This document shows positions 1 to 5,108 of a stretch of DNA of 5,108 nt, in pieces. A program made the position numbers and the translations under genes. The number at the start of each line of letters is the position of its first letter. Position 1 is the first letter of the stretch. Origin of the DNA: Myxococcota bacterium (GTDB lineage: Bacteria; Myxococcota; UBA4151); the NCBI GenBank assembly GCA_028823075.1, contig JAPKCE010000181.1, positions 1-5,108 of the forward strand, written 5' to 3'. The notes beneath the pieces are model-generated. The model was not told where the DNA came from. It saw only the letters and a program-made list of their open reading frames with translations, and searched no databases.

Positions 1-105
1 GATCAGCAACGATGGCACGTGGACCAACGCACCCAGAGAAGTGCTCATCAAAGAAGCGCCGACGATGGAAGCCAGACCAAGAAAAACAAAAAAGAGTCGA
101 GCCAT
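1..105 (-). CDS. MotA/TolQ/ExbB-family proton channel subunit, N-terminal fragment (gene runs off the left edge)
   Basis: The minus strand reads without a stop from an ATG at 105-103 to the window edge, giving 35 residues. They begin MARLFFVFLGLASIVGASL, a hydrophobic first helix, and continue STSLGALVHVPSLLI. The glycine/leucine-rich helix followed by 'SLGAxxxxPSLLI' resembles the start of MotA-type stator proteins, where a similar 'GSLGAFxxxPSLLIV' stretch links the first two membrane segments. Family members form inner-membrane proton or sodium channels with a MotB/ExbD/TolR-type partner and power flagellar rotation or energise outer-membrane work. The start is supported by GGAGAG seven bases upstream. 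The gene is divergent from the transporter operon and shares its 178-base control region. Only about the first tenth to eighth of a normal-length protein is visible, so the family call rests on a short, low-complexity segment; another polytopic membrane protein is possible. Confidence 0.6.
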   Translation of the reverse strand, partial: MARLFFVFLGLASIVGASLMSTSLGALVHVPSLLI

Positions 106-112
106 GAATAAT

Positions 113-118
113 CTCTCC
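113..118 (-). promoter_or_regulatory. Ribosome binding site of the MotA-like gene
   Basis: The minus strand reads GGAGAG, seven bases before the ATG at 105-103. It is a good Shine-Dalgarno match and is the main reason to accept this short, edge-truncated reading frame as a real gene start. Confidence 0.7.
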
Positions 119-164
119 AAATCAAAGGCAGTGGGACACCTTCGAAAAGGCAAGGTACCACGAG

Positions 165-177
165 ATTAGCAGCTAAT
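165..177. promoter_or_regulatory. Perfect 13-bp inverted repeat in the divergent control region; possible operator
   Basis: ATTAGC-A-GCTAAT is a perfect 6-1-6 dyad. Its centre (171) lies about 66 bases from the left gene's start and 113 bases from the right gene's start, inside the only substantial intergenic region of the window. A short AT-rich dyad with a one-base spacer fits binding by a dimeric regulator, and its position would let one site affect both divergent genes. Symmetry is all the sequence shows; no regulator gene is present and no strong -35/-10 pair is visible to anchor it. It could be chance. Confidence 0.35.
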
Positions 178-189
178 TCTAGTCACCGG

Positions 190-243
190 CTTAGAAAGCT
201 AGCGCCGCCGTTTCACTTGTGCCTTCGGCGCACGGTGGCTAAG
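190..243 (+). other. Potential stem-loop before the transporter operon
   Basis: GTGC (219-222) pairs with GCAC (230-233). C223-G228 closes a TTCG tetraloop, with C229 bulged. After a nine-base bulge on the left side, GCCGCC (204-209) can pair with GGTGGC (234-239) with one G-U pair. CTTAG (190-194) and CTAAG (239-243) are complementary but overlap the previous pairing by one base, so they would extend the stem only in an alternative fold. There is no U-tract after the stem, so it is not an intrinsic terminator. If transcribed it would sit in the 5' leader about 40 bases before the first start codon. It matches no riboswitch class I recognise. Confidence 0.3.
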
Positions 244-269
244 ACTCTTCGCCGAATAAGATAAGCCGC

Positions 270-275
270 GGGAGG
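270..275 (+). promoter_or_regulatory. Ribosome binding site of the LolA-like gene
   Basis: GGGAGG lies eight bases before the ATG at 284. It is the strongest Shine-Dalgarno sequence of the plus-strand genes and fixes the start, which also gives a clean signal peptide. Confidence 0.75.
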
Positions 276-283
276 CACACGCG

Positions 284-1054
284 ATGACCAAATTGTTTTT
301 GTTGCTTTTGGTGTTCTCATTTCCGTCCCTCGCCTCGCCTCCCCTTGCGCCCAAGCCTACGGCCGCCCCGCTAACAAAGGATCAACTTCAGGCGCTGCTG
401 ACCCAGGTCGATGATAGCGGCCGCTCGAATTCCAGCCACGTGATGATGAGCATGCGGGTCAAGACGAAGCGCTTTGCGCGCACAATGAAGATGGAGACCT
501 GGTCCAAGGGCAAAGAGCATTCCCTAATTCGCTTGCTCGAGCCGGCTAAAGACAGCGGCGTGGCAACGCTTAAAGTCGGCGATAAACTGTGGAACTATCT
601 TCCCAATACCGATCGCGTCATGCGCGTGCCGAGCGCTATGATGAGCGGTGCCTGGATGGGCAGCCACATCAGCAATGACGATCTGGTTAAGGAATACAGA
701 CTGTCGGAAGATTACACCTTTTCCCTGGTGCCAGGGTCGAAGGCCGGCGGCGAGGAGACCACCATTCGCTGCACCCCCAAGCCGGCGACCCCTGTGGTGT
801 GGGGCTATGTCGATGTCACCGTGCAAGCCGACGGCGTGCCGCTAAGGCAGGAGTTCTTTAGTGAAAAGGGCAGAAAAGTTCGCACCATGACCTACAGCGA
901 AGTCAAAGAGATTGCCGGCATCAAAGTGCCGCATAAAATGGTCATCAAGCCTGAAGACAAGCCCGATGAATTCACCGAGATGGTTTTTCACACCATGGAA
1001 CTCAACATCGCCGTGGATGAAAGCCTTTTTAGCCTTCAGTCCTTGAGGGATTAA
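284..1054 (+). CDS. Outer membrane lipoprotein-sorting protein family (LolA-like) secreted carrier
   Basis: A 256-residue periplasmic protein of the LolA-like family (COG2834 type). Residues 1-17 form a signal peptide: K3, a leucine-rich core at 4-13 and a likely signal peptidase I site at SLA|S (15-18). No lipobox cysteine is present, so the product should be soluble. A Pro/Ala linker at 19-29 precedes the folded domain. Family landmarks seen include R83-LLEPA-K89, LWNYLP (102-107), RV (111-112), MGS (125-127), NDDL (131-134), SEDY (141-144), PKP (165-167) and VVWG (171-174), and it ends in SLFSLQSLRD. LolA-fold proteins are open beta-barrels that carry acyl chains of lipoproteins or lipids in a hydrophobic cavity. 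As first gene of an operon with a LolCDE-type transporter, it probably accepts the transporter's cargo in the periplasm. It is not a close match to classical E. coli LolA, so that gene name is withheld; the cargo is unknown. Confidence 0.88.
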   Translation: MTKLFLLLLVFSFPSLASPPLAPKPTAAPLTKDQLQALLTQVDDSGRSNSSHVMMSMRVKTKRFARTMKMETWSKGKEHSLIRLLEPAKDSGVATLKVGDKLWNYLPNTDRVMRVPSAMMSGAWMGSHISNDDLVKEYRLSEDYTFSLVPGSKAGGEETTIRCTPKPATPVVWGYVDVTVQADGVPLRQEFFSEKGRKVRTMTYSEVKEIAGIKVPHKMVIKPEDKPDEFTEMVFHTMELNIAVDESLFSLQSLRD

Positions 1055-1083
1055 ACGGTGAACACTGGCGGGGACGATTAGCG

Positions 1084-2316
1084 ATGGGTCAAGGAAGCAT
1101 CCTGCTCACGATCGCTTGGCGCAACCTATGGCGCAATCGCACGCGCACCATTTTGACCGCTCTGACCATGGGCCTGGGCGTTGCCTTTTGTATCTTCATG
1201 AACTCTTGGGTTGGTGGCTTCTTAAGCGTCATGCACAAGGCGACGGTGGATCGAAACCTCGGTCACCTGCAAATCCACCACAAAGACTATCCAGAAACCA
1301 TGAACCCCTACGATGTGGTTCCCAACGCCCCCACGGTGATCGATGCGCTGCTAGCGGACCCGGACATCAAGGTGGTCGCACCCCGCATCCAAGCCTTTGC
1401 GATGTACGCGGGCGCCGACAACGAAGCAGCCAGCGGCAGTTTTGTTGGGGTCGATATCGTCGCTGAAGCCGCTTTGACCCAGATTAACAAACGGGTCATC
1501 GATGGGCGTTGGCTTGCCGACAAAGGTGAAGCGGTCATCGGCAATGCTTTAGCCGATAAGCTCGACCTTAAAGTGGGTGGGCAATTGCTGGTTGTGGTCA
1601 ATGCTTTGGACGGCAGCATTGGCAATCAAGTTTATCCGGTGGTGGGCATCTATAAGGTGGGCACGGTCGAACGCGACGCCGGCGCCATGTTCTCGCTTAA
1701 GACCGCCCAAGACCTCTTTGTTATGGGCGATGGTGTGCATGAATTGGTGGTGTTAGCGCAGAATGAGGGCGCCCTTGCTCAGGTGCAAGAGCGAGCACAA
1801 AAAGACCGACCCAATCTAGCCGTTCGTGCTTGGTATGAAATCTCGCCCGAAACTAAGCAGATGGAAGACATCACCCTCATCTCGTCTCTTGTTTTCGTCA
1901 TTATCATCATGTTGTTGACCGGTTTTATGATCATCAACACGCTGTTGATGTCGGTCTACGAGCGCACTCGCGAGCTGGGCCTTCTTGCCTCCCTGGGTTT
2001 GCCGCCCAAAAGTGTCACGCGCTTGATTCTTATCGAGTCGGGTTTGCTGGGGCTTATTTCAAGCACTGTTGGGTTTGTTTTGGGGATGCTGGGTCATCTG
2101 TTGCTGAGCACCAAAGGCATTCCGATGGAGGTCAAAGAAGGCGAGGGCTTTGTCCTCAACGGCGTGGTTCTTGATCCGGTCATCTACGGTCACCTTGAAG
2201 TGATTCAAGTGTTGATACCGATGATGGTTGTCATTGCGGTATCTTTGCTCGCTGGGATTTGGCCGGCTCGGCGCGCCGTAAATTTGGATCCTGTCACCGC
2301 CTTGGCTCAGGGGTAA
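1084..2316 (+). CDS. ABC transporter permease, FtsX/MacB (LolC/LolE-like) family, first subunit
   Basis: A 410-residue inner-membrane permease. An amphipathic, basic N-terminus with WRNLWRNRTRT (12-22) leads into membrane helix 1 (about 23-47). A large periplasmic domain (about 50-262, MacB_PCD type) follows, then three helices at about 266-291, 313-341 and 374-395. Directly after helix 2 comes YERTRELGLLASLG (292-305), the conserved cytoplasmic segment of this superfamily that contacts the ATPase. The end, WPARRAVNLDPVTALAQG, is also typical. This four-helix layout is that of LolC/LolE, MacB and FtsX, which transmit ATP-driven motion to the periplasmic domain. A candidate GGGGA at 1070-1074 lies nine bases before the start, and the gap from the preceding gene is 29 bases. 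It is clearly related to, but different from, the next gene, so the two likely form a heterodimer. The helix 3-4 loop is long and charged (342-370, including VKEGEGF). Confidence 0.92.
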   Translation: MGQGSILLTIAWRNLWRNRTRTILTALTMGLGVAFCIFMNSWVGGFLSVMHKATVDRNLGHLQIHHKDYPETMNPYDVVPNAPTVIDALLADPDIKVVAPRIQAFAMYAGADNEAASGSFVGVDIVAEAALTQINKRVIDGRWLADKGEAVIGNALADKLDLKVGGQLLVVVNALDGSIGNQVYPVVGIYKVGTVERDAGAMFSLKTAQDLFVMGDGVHELVVLAQNEGALAQVQERAQKDRPNLAVRAWYEISPETKQMEDITLISSLVFVIIIMLLTGFMIINTLLMSVYERTRELGLLASLGLPPKSVTRLILIESGLLGLISSTVGFVLGMLGHLLLSTKGIPMEVKEGEGFVLNGVVLDPVIYGHLEVIQVLIPMMVVIAVSLLAGIWPARRAVNLDPVTALAQG

Positions 2317-2319
2317 GCA

Positions 2320-3543
2320 ATGATTCTACGCATGGCATTACGCAATTTGATTCGCCGCCCCATGCAGAGCTTTTTGGCATCAGGCGCGGTGGCTGGCGGG
2401 CTGACATTGATCCTTTGGACCACCAACTTTCAAGATGGTGCCTGGGTGCTCATGTTAGATGATGTGGTGCGCGCCTCAGCGGGCCACGTGGTGGTTCAAG
2501 CCAAAGGCTATCAAGAAAGCAAAGATTCCGATCTGTTGGTCGTCGATTCGGGTGCGTTGGCCGAAAAGGTACGCACCGCCAACCCTGAGGTGACGGTCAT
2601 GCGCCGGCTAAGCCTCGCCGGTATGATCGCTTCGCCGGACAACTCGGTCGCCGTCGCCATCAACGGCGTCGAGGCAGAGGCAGAGAAGGCGGTGAGCCAG
2701 GTTTCAAAGATGATGGTCGATGGATCCTGGCTTCAAGCCGACAAGCCGGGCGAGGTGTTGATCGGCAGCAAACTCGCCAAGCGCCTGCAGGTCGCAGTAG
2801 GCGATAAAGTGGTGGTCACGGCGGTGCACGAAGGTGAAATTCAAGCCATGCCTTTTCGCGTCGCCGGCACCTTTAAAATTGGCAACCCGGCCATGGACAG
2901 CTTCTTTGTGCTCGCCAGCCTTTCGACCCTTCAAGAGATGGTGCCGACCCTAAACGACCCCGCGACCCAAATTGCGGTTCAAGTCGAAGACCGTAATGCG
3001 CCGCCTGAACTCAAAGGTCAGGTGCGCGCTGCAGTGGGTGAAGGTCACGACGTTCTGACCTGTTTCGAGGCCTTGCCGGAGATCTTCAAAATGGAGAAAC
3101 TCGATAAGATGGGCGCCCTTTTTATGTGGGCCTTTCTCGGGATTCTCGCGAGCATTGGCATTCTCAACGTTTTGCTCATGAGCCTTTTTCAGCGCACCCG
3201 CGAATTGGGTATGTTGCAGGCCATGGGGATGCGTCCATCCGGGGTGATACAACTGTTGATGACCGAAGGGTTGTTGCTTGGCCTCGCCGGCGCCACCCTT
3301 GGGTTTGCTCTGGGTTTAGCCCTGACCTATCCCATGGTGGAATACGGTTTTGATTACGCCATGATGCAAACCGCTGCACCGGTGAGCGGAGTGGCACTTA
3401 ACACCCTCATGAAGAGTATTTATTCCTGGGACAAAATGTTCCTTTGGACCGGCTTTCATGTGCTTTTGGCGGTGCTTGCATCGTTGTGGCCGGCGCTGCG
3501 CGCTGGCCGCCTCGAAGCCGTTGAATGCATGCGGTCCCAGTAA
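2320..3543 (+). CDS. ABC transporter permease, FtsX/MacB (LolC/LolE-like) family, second subunit
   Basis: A 407-residue paralogue of the preceding permease with the same plan: basic start MILRMALRNLIRRPMQS, helix 1 (about 17-36), periplasmic domain (about 45-262), and helices at about 265-289, 313-337 and 374-394. The ATPase-contact segment QRTRELGMLQAMGM (291-304) follows helix 2, and the protein closes with WPALRAGRLEAVECM. Shared periplasmic landmarks are VDGSWL (133-138; VIDGRWL in the first subunit) and GEVLIGSKLAKRL (144-156; GEAVIGNALADKL in the first), consistent with origin by duplication. It starts three bases after the previous stop. Its Shine-Dalgarno-like AGGGG (2309-2313) lies in the last codons of that gene, six bases from the ATG, which suggests translational coupling. 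Two distinct permeases with one ATPase match LolCDE better than the MacB homodimer, which carries its ATPase fused. Substrate is not predictable. Confidence 0.92.
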   Translation: MILRMALRNLIRRPMQSFLASGAVAGGLTLILWTTNFQDGAWVLMLDDVVRASAGHVVVQAKGYQESKDSDLLVVDSGALAEKVRTANPEVTVMRRLSLAGMIASPDNSVAVAINGVEAEAEKAVSQVSKMMVDGSWLQADKPGEVLIGSKLAKRLQVAVGDKVVVTAVHEGEIQAMPFRVAGTFKIGNPAMDSFFVLASLSTLQEMVPTLNDPATQIAVQVEDRNAPPELKGQVRAAVGEGHDVLTCFEALPEIFKMEKLDKMGALFMWAFLGILASIGILNVLLMSLFQRTRELGMLQAMGMRPSGVIQLLMTEGLLLGLAGATLGFALGLALTYPMVEYGFDYAMMQTAAPVSGVALNTLMKSIYSWDKMFLWTGFHVLLAVLASLWPALRAGRLEAVECMRSQ

Positions 3544-3561
3544 CCAACGGAGCGCGGCATC

Positions 3562-4245
3562 ATGGCTATTGTACAGATTGAAAAGGCCACTCGGCACTAC
3601 CAGGATGGGGAACAGGTCGTCGAGGCACTTCGGGGCCTGGACCTAACCATTGAGCAAGGCGAGTTTACTGCCATCATGGGTCCGTCAGGCTCGGGTAAAA
3701 CGACCCTGCTGAATCTGATTGGTGGCATGGATACGCCGACCAGCGGGCGGGTGACGGTCTCGGGGAAAGAAGTCAGCTCCATGAGCAAGACCCAACGCAG
3801 CGACCTGCGTCGCGACCATATCGGATTCATCTTCCAATCCTACAACCTGATTCCCGTCCTAACGGCCCAGGAAAATACTGAGTTCGTGTTGCTGCTTCAG
3901 GGAAAAAGTGAAGAGGAGCGAGGCTCTCGTGCCAAAGAGATCCTGGCGGCGGTTGGCCTGGCGGGTATGGAAGGTCGGCGCCCCGCGGAGCTTTCGGGAG
4001 GCCAGCAACAACGCGTGGCGGTGGCTCGTGCGATTGCCACCAAACCCACCATCGTGCTCGCCGATGAACCGACGGCTAATCTGGACTCGGAAACCAAAGC
4101 GGAACTGATCGGTTTGATGCGCCGCATGAACGAAGAGGAAGGCGTGACCTTTCTCTTCTCCACCCACGACCCCGAAGTCATCGATGTGGCGCGCCGGGTT
4201 GTGACCTTGCGCGACGGACGAGTCAGCACCGACGAGCGACGATGA
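3562..4245 (+). CDS. ABC transporter ATP-binding protein, LolD/MacB-type
   Basis: A complete 227-residue ATPase, normal length for LolD-type subunits. All catalytic motifs are present: Walker A GPSGSGKTT (40-48), Q-loop Q92 in FQSYNLIP, signature LSGGQQQR (144-151), Walker B IVLADEP (164-170, with D168 and catalytic E169), D-loop around NLDS (173-176) and switch histidine H202 in STHDP. An aromatic A-loop candidate is Y13. It would dimerise on the cytoplasmic face and drive the two preceding permeases, whose RTRELG segments are the expected contacts. A GGAG at 3549-3552 lies nine bases before the ATG, and the gap from the second permease is 18 bases. The end overlaps the next gene by four bases (ATGA). 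The motifs cannot separate LolD from other members of this subfamily (FtsE, MacB-like, antimicrobial-peptide exporters); the partners point to the Lol-like group. Confidence 0.95.
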   Translation: MAIVQIEKATRHYQDGEQVVEALRGLDLTIEQGEFTAIMGPSGSGKTTLLNLIGGMDTPTSGRVTVSGKEVSSMSKTQRSDLRRDHIGFIFQSYNLIPVLTAQENTEFVLLLQGKSEEERGSRAKEILAAVGLAGMEGRRPAELSGGQQQRVAVARAIATKPTIVLADEPTANLDSETKAELIGLMRRMNEEEGVTFLFSTHDPEVIDVARRVVTLRDGRVSTDERR

Positions 4246-5108
4246 AAAAAGCAGCCCTTGCGCTGTGCGTGCTGCTGCTACCCGGAGCATCGCAAGCACG
4301 AAAAACCTTCGATCTGACCGGACATGTAAAGTTCTTCTCTCTGACTAGCTTTCCGTATGAGTTCGCGGGTTTCGTGCCCGAAACAAGCGGCTCGTCGCTG
4401 GTCGATACACGCCTGAAGATGCTGTGGCGGCCGACGCGTAAAGTGCGCCTTGAGCTGCACCCTCAATTGACCCTCAAACAGCAAACCAGTCCGGTGATCG
4501 GGGTACGTACCGGTGTGGACCAAGCAGCGGGCGAAGGGTTGCCCTTGAGCGTCGCTTTGGTCGACGAGTCGCGCTTGACGCTGGGGGCGCGCTTCGATCG
4601 CGCCAGCCTGCGCTGGGATGTCAAACGCCTGCGCATGACCCTTGGGCGGCAGCCCATCAGTTTTGGTAAAGGGCGTTTGTTTACGCCCCTTGATCTGGTT
4701 TCCCCCTTTTCGCCGAACACCTTGGATACGAGTTACAAACCGGGGGTCGATGCGCTTCGCTTCGATCTGTTTCGCGGGGTTTCGGGGCGGGTCACCGTGG
4801 CAGCTGCTTACCTCGATGATTGGACGCTCGAGGGCAGCGCCTTGGTAGCCAATGCCAAGGGCAGCGTTGGCGACTGGGAACTCGAAGGTTTTGCCGGCAG
4901 CCTTTATGGCGAATCTGTCTTCGGTGGATCGGCGTTCTATAACGCTGGGAAATTAGGTTATTTCGGCGACGTCAACATCACCCTGGCCGAGGATGATCCC
5001 TTTGTTCGTGCCGTGATGGGAACGCAGTTCAAACCGACGGCTAAATCGATGGTAAGCACCGAGGTTTATTACCAATCTTTGGGGAGCGACGAGCCAAAGG
5101 ATTATGTT
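4242..5108 (+). CDS. Probable outer-membrane beta-barrel protein, N-terminal part (gene runs off the right edge)
   Basis: The frame opens at the ATG overlapping the ATPase stop and stays open for 289 codons to the window end. Residues 1-19 are a signal peptide (KK at 2-3, leucine-rich core, SQA|R at 17-20). After it come alternating polar/hydrophobic stretches typical of outer-membrane strands, such as TRLKMLWRP (56-64), KVRLELHPQLTLKQ (67-80), ASLRWDV (121-127) and RVTVAAAYL (183-191). The segment LGRQPISFGKGRLFTPLDLV (134-153), then PFSP (155-158) and YKPGVDALRFDLF (165-177), resembles a conserved block in porin-like barrels of the DUF1302/alginate-export kind ('GRQ-x-x-x-W/F-G ... F-x-P-x-D ... 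PFSP ... GxDA-R'). No strong Shine-Dalgarno is visible, so translation probably depends on coupling through the ATGA overlap. It may be the outer-membrane partner or client of the upstream transporter. Exact family, strand number and C-terminus cannot be seen. Confidence 0.8.
   Translation, partial: MKKAALALCVLLLPGASQARKTFDLTGHVKFFSLTSFPYEFAGFVPETSGSSLVDTRLKMLWRPTRKVRLELHPQLTLKQQTSPVIGVRTGVDQAAGEGLPLSVALVDESRLTLGARFDRASLRWDVKRLRMTLGRQPISFGKGRLFTPLDLVSPFSPNTLDTSYKPGVDALRFDLFRGVSGRVTVAAAYLDDWTLEGSALVANAKGSVGDWELEGFAGSLYGESVFGGSAFYNAGKLGYFGDVNITLAEDDPFVRAVMGTQFKPTAKSMVSTEVYYQSLGSDEPKDYV

Noticed and set aside
139..150. CCTT-CGAA-AAGG inverted repeat
   Set aside because: The four-base arms are too short and there is no T-tract on either side. 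It is not a terminator and could easily be chance.
217..245. Possible sigma-70-like promoter TTGTGC (217-222) with TAAGAC (240-245), 17-base spacing
   Set aside because: Each hexamer matches only about half of the consensus, and the pair overlaps the hairpin. Too weak to annotate.
417..433. GCGGCCGC followed closely by GAATTC, looking like a cloning polylinker (NotI and EcoRI sites)
   Set aside because: It lies in frame inside the LolA-like gene, encoding GRSNS after an acidic pair. Coding continues smoothly on both sides, and a short Gly/Arg/Ser stretch here fits the family, so it is natural sequence.
1055..1083. Gap between the LolA-like gene and the first permease, checked for a terminator or internal promoter
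   Set aside because: It has no hairpin and no promoter-like pair. A GTG at 1058 opens only seven codons before a stop.
2950..3597. Minus-strand open frames of 100, 73 and 93 codons, and a plus-strand alternative frame at 3126-3353, across the second permease
   Set aside because: All overlap a continuous, well-motifed permease. Their translations are rich in Arg/His/Pro, as expected of shadow frames.
3859..4299. Minus-strand open frames of 146 and 110 codons across the ATPase gene
   Set aside because: They lie antisense to a gene with every ABC ATPase motif intact. They have no family features and are explained by GC-rich codon use on the opposite strand.

Overview
The window looks like chromosomal DNA from a Gram-negative, moderately GC-rich bacterium. 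It carries a periplasmic lipid/lipoprotein-carrier-like protein, a LolCDE-type inner-membrane ABC transporter and a predicted outer-membrane beta-barrel, so the host must have two membranes. Gene style and the neighbouring MotA-like start would fit a proteobacterium or a deltaproteobacterial/myxococcal-type lineage, but nothing here fixes the taxon.

Layout. Positions 1-105 (minus strand) hold the first 35 codons of a gene leaving the window to the left; its N-terminus resembles the MotA/TolQ/ExbB proton-channel family. Positions 106-283 are a divergent control region with a perfect 13-bp inverted repeat near its centre (165-177) and a potential hairpin just before the first plus-strand gene. 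From 284 to the right edge there is one tight plus-strand operon of five genes: a secreted LolA-like protein (284-1054), two different FtsX/MacB-fold permeases (1084-2316 and 2320-3543), a LolD-type ATPase (3562-4245), and a signal-peptide-bearing probable outer-membrane barrel starting at 4242 with no stop before the window ends. Gaps between genes are 29, 3, 18 and -4 bases, so co-transcription and translational coupling are likely.

How the genes could work together. The two permeases and the ATPase form a plausible heteromeric exporter of the LolCDE architecture, which extracts hydrophobic cargo from the outer leaflet of the inner membrane rather than moving solutes through a pore. The LolA-like protein would take cargo across the periplasm, and the barrel would be the receiver, client or partner at the outer membrane. 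No MacA-type adaptor or TolC-type channel is seen, which argues against a MacAB-like efflux pump. The cargo cannot be read from the sequence. This gene set is a recognisable but, to my knowledge, functionally poorly characterised neighbourhood type. I see no mobile element, CRISPR array, tRNA, rRNA or convincing intrinsic terminator.
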